A stretch of 64,000 nucleotides of DNA from positions 124,001 to 188,000 of the forward strand of contig NZ_JBITGZ010000002.1 in assembly GCF_044457565.1 (NCBI RefSeq), written 5' to 3'. Made by a program: the position numbers and the translations under genes. The notes below the pieces were generated by a model. That model did not search any database. It was not told the DNA's origin and saw nothing but the letters and a program-made list of their open reading frames with translations. Shown piece after piece: positions 17,225-26,999 of this stretch; within the stretch, counting starts at the first letter, position 1; each line of letters starts with the position of its first letter. Source of the DNA: Kitasatospora sp044457565. Its GTDB lineage: Bacteria > Actinomycetota > Actinomycetes > Streptomycetales > Streptomycetaceae.

Positions 17225-18682
17225 ATGACGGACCTTCAGACCAGACCAGCCGCGCCCGCCGTGCCGACGGGACCCTCCGCGCCGGCCCGGACGGCCAGGC
17301 CCGGCCTGCTCCTCGCCCTCGTGCTGAGCGGCCAGTTCATGGCCGTGCTCGACGTTTCCATCGTGAACGTCGCCGTGCCCACCATCCGCACCGACCTGAA
17401 CGCCTCCGGCGCCGCGCTGCAACTGGTCATCGCCGGCTACACCATCGCGTACGCGGTGCTGCTGATCACCGGTGCCCGGCTCGGCGCCCGGTACGGCTAC
17501 AGCCGGCTCTTCCAGCTCGGTCTGGCCGCCTTCACCGCCGCCTCGCTCGCCTGCGGGCTGGCGCCGGGCACCGGCTCGCTGATCGGCTTCCGGCTGCTCC
17601 AGGGGGTGGGCGCGGCGCTGATGGTGCCCCAGGTGATGAGCCTGGTGCAGCGGACCTTCACCGGCGCCGCCAGGACCAGGGCGCTGGGGCTGTACTCGGC
17701 GGTGCTGGCCGGCGGCATGGCGGTCGGCCAGGTGCTCGGCGGGGTGCTGGTCAACGCGGATCTGTTCGGCACCGGCTGGCGGCCGGTGTTCCTGGTCAAC
17801 GTGCCACTGGGCCTGGCCCTGCTGGCGGCCGGCGCCCGACTGCTGCCGAAGCTGCCGGGCGATCGCAGCCGGCGCTTCGACATCCCCGGCGTGGTGGTGC
17901 TGGCCGCCGCCCTCGGGCTGCTGGTGGTGCCGCTGGTGCTCGGCCACGAGCTGGGCTGGCCCACCTGGGGCTGGGCGATGCTGGCGGGCAGTGCGCTGCT
18001 CTTCGTGCTGTTCGCGGTGGTGGAGCGGGGTATCGCCCGGCGAGGCGGCCAGCCGCTGATCTCCGGACGGGTGCTGCGGGCGCCGGGGCTGCTCCCGGCC
18101 GCCGCTGCGATCTTCATGATCATGGCGGCCTTCTCCGGCTTCCTCTTCGCCTTCGCCCTGCACCAGCAGGCCGGACTCGGCCACAGCGCACTGCGGGCCG
18201 GCCTGCTGTCCGCGCCGGTGGCCGTCGGATTCGGGGTCTCCAGCCTGCACTGGCAGCGACTGCCGGGCCGGCTGCACCCCCCGCTGCCGCTGCTCGCGGC
18301 GCTGATCGTCGGCCCCGGTTACCTGCTGCTCGGGGCGCTGCTGAGCGACGGGTTGCGGATCGGCCCGGTGGCCGTGGCGCTGATGACCGGGCTCGGGCTG
18401 GTGGCGGGCTGCGCCTACGCGCCGCTGTTCGCCCGGGCCCTGGGCCGGGTCGCGCCGGCCGACGCGGCGGACGCCAGCGGTGTGATGGTGACGGTGATCC
18501 AGCTCGGCCAGGTGGTCGGCGTGGCGCTGCTGGGCACGATCTTCCTGGGCGAGGCGCGGCTGCCCGCCCCGGCCCGGGTGTCCGGGCACGCGTTGCTGGT
18601 CACCGCCGTCGCCGTCGCGGCCTGCTTCCTGCTGGCGGGACTGTTCGCCGCCCGCTCCCAGCGGGCGGTGCGGGCCCGCTAG
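17225..18682 (+). CDS. MFS transporter, 14-helix DHA2 (drug:H+ antiporter) type
   Basis: A 485-residue integral membrane protein with about 14 helices. Motif A-like GARLGARYGYSRLF follows helix 2, the antiporter motif C region is AVLAGGMAVGQVLGGVLVN, and motif D1-like FMAVLDVSIVNVAVPTI lies in helix 1, typical of EmrB/QacA exporters. It probably expels a small toxic compound by proton exchange; the substrate is unknown. It is transcribed divergently from the MmyB-type regulator. The ATG at 17225 follows the family N-terminus. Confidence 0.9.
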   Translation: MTDLQTRPAAPAVPTGPSAPARTARPGLLLALVLSGQFMAVLDVSIVNVAVPTIRTDLNASGAALQLVIAGYTIAYAVLLITGARLGARYGYSRLFQLGLAAFTAASLACGLAPGTGSLIGFRLLQGVGAALMVPQVMSLVQRTFTGAARTRALGLYSAVLAGGMAVGQVLGGVLVNADLFGTGWRPVFLVNVPLGLALLAAGARLLPKLPGDRSRRFDIPGVVVLAAALGLLVVPLVLGHELGWPTWGWAMLAGSALLFVLFAVVERGIARRGGQPLISGRVLRAPGLLPAAAAIFMIMAAFSGFLFAFALHQQAGLGHSALRAGLLSAPVAVGFGVSSLHWQRLPGRLHPPLPLLAALIVGPGYLLLGALLSDGLRIGPVAVALMTGLGLVAGCAYAPLFARALGRVAPADAADASGVMVTVIQLGQVVGVALLGTIFLGEARLPAPARVSGHALLVTAVAVAACFLLAGLFAARSQRAVRAR

Positions 18683-18774
18683 CCGGGCACCCGAACGGAT
18701 TAGTGGAGCACCCCTTCGACCGTGTAAAGTAGTCGATGTCGCCGAGGGAACGTTTCGGTGACATCGCAGGTCAA

Positions 18775-18847
<73 letters not shown>

Positions 18848-18854
18848 CAGATCA

Positions 18855-18891
18855 CCGAAGGCCGCCTCCCGCACCGGGGGGCGGCCTTCGG
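18855..18891 (+). terminator. Terminator of tRNA-Ala copy 3
   Basis: CCGAAGGCCGCC (18855-18866) pairs with GGCGGCCTTCGG (18880-18891), 7 bases after the tRNA. Confidence 0.75.
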
Positions 18892-18950
18892 CGTTCCCAG
18901 GCACCGGGGGCCCCTGTCCGGGCCGCGCGGGCGGGCGCTACGGTCGTGTC

Positions 18951-20240
18951 ATGGCCGACCTGGCGCGGAAGCGGAACGACGAGCTGGCCCGGATCCTGCA
19001 CCAACTCGCCTGGAACCCGGAGCGGCTGGCCCGCGAGGTCAACCTCGCGCTGCCCGTCGGACTGGCGATCAGCTCCACCGCCCCCTACAAGTGGCGCGAC
19101 CGTGGCATGGTCCCGCGGGCCCCGCACGACCAGACGGTCTGTGAGGTGCTCAGCCGCACCCTGGGCATCGCCGTCACGTACGAGCAGCTCTGGGGCCGGA
19201 TGGGCAGCAACCGCGGCGCCAGGATCCTCTCCCCGCGGCTGCTCACCGACCCGTGGACGGCCGACACCGCGCAGACCGCGCTGGCCGAGGCCGGCGCCGA
19301 CGCGGGGCCCGTCCGGCTGACCGACCTCTTCCGGGGCGACGAACTGGAACAGGCCGCCCGGCACTGGGCCTCCCCGCCGCCACCCGTCACCGGCGGCGAG
19401 GGCGCGCTGCGGATAGCCCCCGAGCAGCTCGCCGACCTCAGGCTCTCCCATGACAGCAAGCAGCGCCTGGAGCGCGCCTGCGGCGGCGGCCTGGTGCTCG
19501 ACCCGGCCAAGGCCGAACTGGCGATGGTCGGCAAGCTGCTGGAGCTCGGCGCGTACCAGGAGCGGCTCGGGCGCGAGCTGTACGGCGCGGCCGGCCGGCT
19601 GGCCCGGCTGGTCGGCTGGGCCAACTACGACATGGGCAACGACGCCGCCGCGCAGCGCGCCTTCGTCGCCGCGCTAAGGGCCGCACACGTCAGCGGCGAC
19701 CCGAGGCTGGGCGTGAGCGTGGTCGGCTGCCTCGCCGTGCAGGCCACCCACAACGCGGGCGGGCGCGGCCTGGACGCGGTCGCGATGCTCTCCACCGCGC
19801 TGCGCGCCGCCGACGAGGTGCTGACCCCGCGTGAACGCGCCCTCCAGCTCGGCCGGATCGCCCGCGCGCACGGCCGCAAGGGCGAGCAGATCAGCGCCGA
19901 GGCGGTCGCCGAGCGGGCGTTCCTGGCACTGGAGGGCGAGCCGGGCCACGGGCAGGAGCGGGCCGACCTGGAAGGCATGGTCGGGGAGGCGTACCTGTTC
20001 CTCGGCGACCACGAACGCGCCCGGGTGCTGCTCGCGGGCGCGGTGGCGGCGCTGGCACCCGAGCGGGCCAGGGCGAAGGCACTGCTGATGGTGCGCCTCG
20101 CCGACTCCCACCGGCGTACGGGGGAGTGGGAACGGGCCGCCGCGATCGCCGACGAGGCCAGGCTGCTGGCCGCCGGCATGCAGTCGGCCCGGGTGGCCCG
20201 GGCGCTGCGCGACTTCGACGCGGCCTGCAGAGCGGGATAA
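18951..20240 (+). CDS. TPR-containing regulatory protein with N-terminal HTH-like region
   Basis: A 429-residue protein. The N-terminus ARKRNDELARILHQLAWNPERLAREVNLAL resembles a helix-turn-helix, as in streptomycete TPR regulators of the NsdA/NsdB type. A linker follows, and residues 170-425 form helical TPR-like repeats (LGAYQERLGRELYGAAGRLARLVGWANYDMGNDAAAQRAF, GEAYLFLGDHERARVLLAGAVAAL). Such proteins regulate development or antibiotic production; the specific role here is unknown. The ATG follows TACGGT (18939-18944) by six bases, so it is leaderless. Confidence 0.75.
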   Translation: MADLARKRNDELARILHQLAWNPERLAREVNLALPVGLAISSTAPYKWRDRGMVPRAPHDQTVCEVLSRTLGIAVTYEQLWGRMGSNRGARILSPRLLTDPWTADTAQTALAEAGADAGPVRLTDLFRGDELEQAARHWASPPPPVTGGEGALRIAPEQLADLRLSHDSKQRLERACGGGLVLDPAKAELAMVGKLLELGAYQERLGRELYGAAGRLARLVGWANYDMGNDAAAQRAFVAALRAAHVSGDPRLGVSVVGCLAVQATHNAGGRGLDAVAMLSTALRAADEVLTPRERALQLGRIARAHGRKGEQISAEAVAERAFLALEGEPGHGQERADLEGMVGEAYLFLGDHERARVLLAGAVAALAPERARAKALLMVRLADSHRRTGEWERAAAIADEARLLAAGMQSARVARALRDFDAACRAG

Positions 20241-20278
20241 CCGCCGGGGGCCTGGCGGGCTTGCGGTACCCTGAGCCC

Positions 20279-20317
20279 ATGCGAACCGTGCGCCTGCTCC
20301 TTAGCCGGCCGCGCTGA
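20279..20317 (+). CDS. Leucine-rich leader peptide of leuS (12 aa)
   Basis: Encodes MRTVRLLLSRPR with three consecutive Leu codons (CTG CTC CTT). TACCCT at 20267-20272 ends six bases before the ATG, so the transcript would begin at the start codon. A hairpin with a T-tract at 20365-20392 lies between it and leuS. This is the layout of ribosome-mediated attenuation known for actinobacterial amino-acid genes (trp and leuA leaders). Regulation of leuS by leucyl-tRNA charge is inference. Confidence 0.6.
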   Translation: MRTVRLLLSRPR

Positions 20318-20364
20318 CCAGGACCGGCTGAGCCCTCGGGCGGGCGCCGGAGTCGGCGTGGCGT

Positions 20365-20392
20365 CCCCTCCTGCGAGGGGCTTTTTTGTTTT
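20365..20392 (+). terminator. Rho-independent attenuator terminator before leuS
   Basis: CCCCTC (20365-20370), loop CTGC, GAGGGG (20375-20380), then C and six Ts, G and four Ts. A T-tract like this is rare in such a GC-rich genome. It sits 94 bases upstream of leuS, so it must be bypassed for leuS expression. Confidence 0.8.
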
Positions 20393-20485
20393 CCGGGCCT
20401 GCCGGGACCAACTGGTCCCGCCCCGGGAGCCCCGGCCGCCCCGGCCTCCGGTTCGCTAACTGACATCGATGGAGCTTGAAGGATC

Positions 20486-23365
<2,880 letters not shown>

Positions 23366-23386
23366 CCCTGGTCGGTGTGACGTGGT

Positions 23387-23416
23387 GCGGCCCCGCCGGG
23401 ATTCCGGCGGGGCCGC
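23387..23416 (+). terminator. Terminator after leuS
   Basis: GCGGCCCCGCCGG (23387-23399), loop GATT, and its complement (23404-23416): a 13-bp perfect stem 22 bases after the leuS stop. Confidence 0.8.
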
Positions 23417-23771
23417 GCTGTGTTGTGTGCGGTGACTCCTGCCGTGGTGCGGGGCCGGGAGGAACCCGGCTGGGGTATCGCGTGCACCGGCGGGCGTGTG
23501 CGTGGGGCGCGTGGGTGGAATGAGTGGGGCGGGCGTTTCGGGCGGGCGTGAGGGATGGGTGTGGGCTGGGCGCGTGGGATGGCGTTGGGGTCGGGGTAAT
23601 CCCCGATCTGTCCCTGATCTCCGGGGCGTTGCCCGGTTTGACCTGCCCGGGGGAGCGCCGGGGCGACTACGGTGGAAGCCTCGGTGACCGCGTCGGCCAG
23701 TGCTCCACGGCCGGTGGTGGTAGGCGCGGTGTGCCCGGCCCGGGTGCGCTCGGTTCGGCGGAAGGTGGCTC
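23417..23771. other. G-rich intergenic region
   Basis: 355 bases without a convincing gene. The plus strand from about 23490 to 23600 is strongly G-skewed. TACGGT near 23669 is a possible -10 for the next gene. No repeat or operator is clear. Confidence 0.4.
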
Positions 23772-24575
23772 GTGATGGACGTGCTCGGTGTGGTGTTCGC
23801 TCTCGCCCTGCTCTTCGGTGTCGCGGTGCTGACCCTGGCGGTGGTCGGCACGGTCAAGGCCGCCAAGTCCATGGCCAGGAAGGTCGAGCGGCACGAGGCC
23901 AACGCCCGGCGCGCCGTCGAGAACGTCACGCTGCGGGCGAAGACGTACACCAAGCCCGGACCGCAGGGCCAGATCTCCGCCGTCCGGCTCGGCCTGCGGA
24001 CCTCGCTCGACGGCACCCGGCAGGTGCTGGAGGGCGGCCTCGCCGAGGACAGCCAGCTGGCCGAGTCGCTGGGGCTGCTGGCCCGGCTCGACGCGCTCGC
24101 CGGCGAACTGGACGGTGAGCTGCGGCTGCTGGAGCGTGAGCCCGACACCGCGCGGATCGCCGCCAAGCTCCCGGAGCTGCGTGAGCGCGCCGAGCGGATC
24201 ACCCACTCCGCCGAGACGATGCGCTGGGCAGCCCAGGACCGGATGCACCGCTTCGCGGACGACGAGCTGGCCCGCCTGAGCAAGGAGTGCGAGAACGAGG
24301 CCGGTGCCCTGCGGCACTGGGACACGGCAGCCGGGGGTGGGGCTGGTGGCGGCTCCGGCTCCGGCTCCGGCGCTGGGGCGTCTGGCGGGGCGGGGGCCTC
24401 TGCGGGCTCCTCCGGCTCGGCCGGCGGGCCTGGTCGGCCGCAGGCGCAGCGGGCCGGGCTGACCTCGGGCGGCGGGCGTCCGAGCGCGGAGGAGGCGCTC
24501 GGCCTCGCCGACGCGCTGGCCACCCGCCTGGCCCAGCGCCTGCGCAAGCCCAGCACGGGCTCCTCGGCGGGCTGA
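23772..24575 (+). CDS. Membrane-anchored helical protein of unknown function
   Basis: A 267-residue protein. An N-terminal membrane helix (VLGVVFALALLFGVAVLTLAVVGTV) is followed by a long, charged, probably coiled-coil helical region (about 35-185, e.g. MARKVERHEANARRAVENV, ELRLLEREPDTARIAAKLPELRERAERI). A Gly/Ser-rich linker (190-225) and a terminal helix (AEEALGLADALATRLAQRLRK) complete it. The start may be GTG at 23772 or ATG at 23775. It lies between leuS and a DegV gene and has no recognisable domain. Confidence 0.7.
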   Translation: MMDVLGVVFALALLFGVAVLTLAVVGTVKAAKSMARKVERHEANARRAVENVTLRAKTYTKPGPQGQISAVRLGLRTSLDGTRQVLEGGLAEDSQLAESLGLLARLDALAGELDGELRLLEREPDTARIAAKLPELRERAERITHSAETMRWAAQDRMHRFADDELARLSKECENEAGALRHWDTAAGGGAGGGSGSGSGAGASGGAGASAGSSGSAGGPGRPQAQRAGLTSGGGRPSAEEALGLADALATRLAQRLRKPSTGSSAG

Positions 24576-24822
24576 GCCGGCCCGAGCGGTCACCGGTGGC
24601 CCTTGCGGCGAGGTGAGGACCGTTCGCCTGCGCGACTGCCGCCCCGTGGCGCCGCCCGGGTGCGGTGCGCCCCGGGGCGGCAGCGCTTGCTCGTGGGTCC
24701 TCCCCTCCGGTCGGATCGGCTAGTCATCCGGCTATCCGGGTCATCCGGTCCATCGGTGGTCGCGGCGGCCGGCGAGGGGTGGGCGCTGTCCTCCGGACGG
24801 GACGGGGAGTAACCTCCGGCTC

Positions 24823-25668
24823 ATGCCCGCCGACCTCGCAATCGTCACCGACTCCACGGCCTATCTGTCGCAGCCCGCAGTCGACCGCCACGGCATCACC
24901 ATCGTGCCGCTGAGTGTCGCCGTCGGTGACGAGGTACTCGCCGAGGGGGTCGAGATCTCCCCGAAGGACGTGGCCGAAGCGCTGCGTGCCAAGCATCGGG
25001 TGACGACCTCGCGGCCCGGCCCCGAGACCTTCGCCGCCGCCTACCGCGCGGCCGCCGAGGCCGGCGCCAGCGGGGTGGTCTCGCTGCACATCTCGGCCGA
25101 GCTGTCGGGCACGTACGAAGCGGCCGTGCTCGCCGCCGCGCAGGCCCCGATTCCGGTCCGAGTGGTGGACAGCCGCCTGGTGGGCATGGCCCTCGGGTAC
25201 TGCGTGCTGACGGCCGCCGAGGCCGCCGAGGCCGGTCTCGGTCTGGACGCGGTGGCGGACGCCGCCGCGCAGCGGGCCGCGCGGACCAGCGGGTTCTTCT
25301 ACGTGGACACCCTCGAACACCTCCGCCGCGGCGGCCGGATCGGCGCCGCCCGGGCGCTGCTCGGCTCGGCACTCGCGGTGAAGCCGCTGCTGCACCTGTC
25401 GGCCGGGCGGATCGAGCCGCTGGAGAAGGTCCGCACCGCGTCGCGGGCGATCGCGCGCCTGGAGGAGATCGCCGTCGAGCAGGCGGGCGAGCGCGAGGTG
25501 GACATCACCGTGCACCACCTGGCCGCGGCCGAGCGGGCCGAGCCGCTCGCCGAGCGTCTGCGTGAGCGGGTGCCCGGGTTGCGGGAGCTGTACGTGGGTG
25601 AGGTGGGTGCCGTGATCGGCGCGCACGTCGGCCCCGGGCTGCTCGCGGTGGTGCTCTCGCCGCGCTGA
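24823..25668 (+). CDS. DegV family fatty-acid-binding protein
   Basis: A 281-residue DegV-fold protein. The family start is LAIVTDSTAYL, followed by TSRPGPETFAAAYRAA, the fatty-acid pocket residues in SLHISAELSGTYEAAVLAA, and DTLEHLRRGGRIGAARALLGSALAVKPLL. Members bind fatty acids, in Firmicutes as partner of FakA kinase; no FakA is visible here. The ATG follows TAACCT (24810-24815) by seven bases with no ribosome site. It stands upstream of comEA/comEC, a common neighbourhood in streptomycetes. Confidence 0.92.
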   Translation: MPADLAIVTDSTAYLSQPAVDRHGITIVPLSVAVGDEVLAEGVEISPKDVAEALRAKHRVTTSRPGPETFAAAYRAAAEAGASGVVSLHISAELSGTYEAAVLAAAQAPIPVRVVDSRLVGMALGYCVLTAAEAAEAGLGLDAVADAAAQRAARTSGFFYVDTLEHLRRGGRIGAARALLGSALAVKPLLHLSAGRIEPLEKVRTASRAIARLEEIAVEQAGEREVDITVHHLAAAERAEPLAERLRERVPGLRELYVGEVGAVIGAHVGPGLLAVVLSPR

Positions 25669-25679
25669 TCGGCGCAGTG

Positions 25680-25712
25680 GGCGGGGCGGGGCGGGGCGGG
25701 GTCGGGGCGGTG
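25680..25712 (+). repeat. GGGGC simple repeat (possible G-quadruplex)
   Basis: Four to five G-runs of three to four, separated by single C or TC, begin 12 bases after the DegV stop. They could form a quadruplex in the transcript or sense strand; function unknown. Confidence 0.45.
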
Positions 25713-25792
25713 GTCGGCCGGGGGCCGGGGCTGGTTCGGGCCCGCTCGCCCGCCGGTTCGGGGTGGCTGATCACCCGTGTGGGGGACATGAG

Positions 25793-25818
25793 TTATCCAC
25801 AGGGCCCGGTTGTCCACA
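25793..25818 (+). promoter_or_regulatory. Two DnaA boxes upstream of comEA
   Basis: TTATCCACA (25793-25801) is the classical DnaA box and TTGTCCACA (25810-25818) the preferred streptomycete form. They have the same orientation, 17 bp start to start, and lie 53-78 bp upstream of the comEA start. Far too few for an origin; they suggest DnaA-linked regulation or titration. Confidence 0.6.
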
Positions 25819-25870
25819 GGCTTTTGGCGACTTCCCCGCGGTGCTTGATCTGCCCGTACCGTCCTCGGGC

Positions 25871-26848
25871 ATGAGGACCCTGACACCCGGTGCCGCCAGG
25901 CGCCGTGAGACCGCTGAGACCGTCCGCGACCGGATCTCCACGCTCTTCGCCGTCGAGCCGCTGCCGGCCTCGGCACCGCACCTCGCGATCGGGGCGTCAG
26001 GCTCCGACGAGCTCCCGGACAGCTGGCCGCTCGGGCCGGAGCCGGAGCCGGAGCCGGCGTCGGGGGTGGGGGCGGGGCGGGAGCCGGGGCCGAGACCGCT
26101 GCCGAAGCCGCCTCCTGACGCTCCGCCGTCCGAGTCGCGACCCTCGGAACCCTCGGGGCCGCCCCTGGACGAAGGCCTGCTCGTGCCCGAGCGCCGGCGG
26201 CGCGTCACCGGGCCGAGCCACGCGCGCTCCTGGCCCGTTCGGTCATGGTGGCCGTCGCTGATGCTGGATCGGCGCGCCGTGCTGGGGCTGGCCGTCCTGC
26301 TTCTGCTGGCCGTCGGGTACGCCGTGCAGCACTTCTGGCTCGGCCGGCCGCAGGCGGTGCCGATCCCCGCGGCCGTGGCGCCGACGGCGGAGGTCGTGCG
26401 GGGAGCCGGCACGACCGCTCCCGCCGTGCCCGCGGCCTCCGCGGCCGTGGTGGTGGACATCGCGGGCAAGGTCCACGCGCCGGGCCTGCGCACTCTCCCC
26501 ACCGGGTCCAGGGTGGCCGACGCACTGCGGCTGGCGGGCGGCCCGCTCCCCGACGCCGACACCAAGGGCCTCAACCTGGCGAGGGTGCTGACGGACGGTG
26601 AGCAGATCGTGGTAGGGGAGCCGGCGCCGCTGGCGGCTGCCACGGGTGTGTCCAAGGCGCCGTTCAGCCTCAACCACGCCACTCTCGAACAGCTCGACTC
26701 GCTGCCGGGTGTCGGTCCGACCTTGGCTCAGCGCATCCTCGCGTACCGAGATGCGCACGGCCCCTTTCGGTCGCTCGACCAGCTGCGCGAGGTCAGTGGG
26801 ATCGGCGAGCGCACCTTCACCGAGCTGCGGCCACTGCTCCTGCTCTGA
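25871..26848 (+). CDS. comEA: ComEA family DNA-binding protein
   Basis: A 325-residue protein. A long acidic Pro-rich cytosolic segment (residues 40-110, runs of PEPEPEP) precedes one membrane helix (about 135-155, AVLGLAVLLLLAVGYAVQ). The outer part has a SLBB domain (VVVDIAGKVHAPGLRTLPTGSRVADAL) and a C-terminal helix-hairpin-helix pair (FSLNHATLEQLDSLPGVGPTLAQRILAYR, LREVSGIGERTFTELRPLL) that binds DNA without sequence preference. Start ATG 25871; TACCGT ends eight bases upstream. It is likely co-transcribed with comEC. Confidence 0.93.
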   Translation: MRTLTPGAARRRETAETVRDRISTLFAVEPLPASAPHLAIGASGSDELPDSWPLGPEPEPEPASGVGAGREPGPRPLPKPPPDAPPSESRPSEPSGPPLDEGLLVPERRRRVTGPSHARSWPVRSWWPSLMLDRRAVLGLAVLLLLAVGYAVQHFWLGRPQAVPIPAAVAPTAEVVRGAGTTAPAVPAASAAVVVDIAGKVHAPGLRTLPTGSRVADALRLAGGPLPDADTKGLNLARVLTDGEQIVVGEPAPLAAATGVSKAPFSLNHATLEQLDSLPGVGPTLAQRILAYRDAHGPFRSLDQLREVSGIGERTFTELRPLLLL

Positions 26849-26999
26849 CCCACTCTGACCCACTCTGACGTTCACCTGATCGACTCGACTCGACTCGACC
26901 CGCCTCGGCCCGGCCCGCCGTACCGCCTACCGGATCGGAGGTGACCTGATTCCCGCACCCGCCGACACTCCGCTCGCCCCTTCCTCCTCCTCCCGCGGC

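Noticed and set aside
20279..20392. A T-box riboswitch upstream of leuS.
   Set aside because: No T-box core sequence or Stem I features; a Leu-codon peptide with a terminator explains the region better.
25793..25818. A chromosomal origin because of DnaA boxes.
   Set aside because: Only two boxes, no box cluster, no dnaA/dnaN neighbours and no AT-rich unwinding region.
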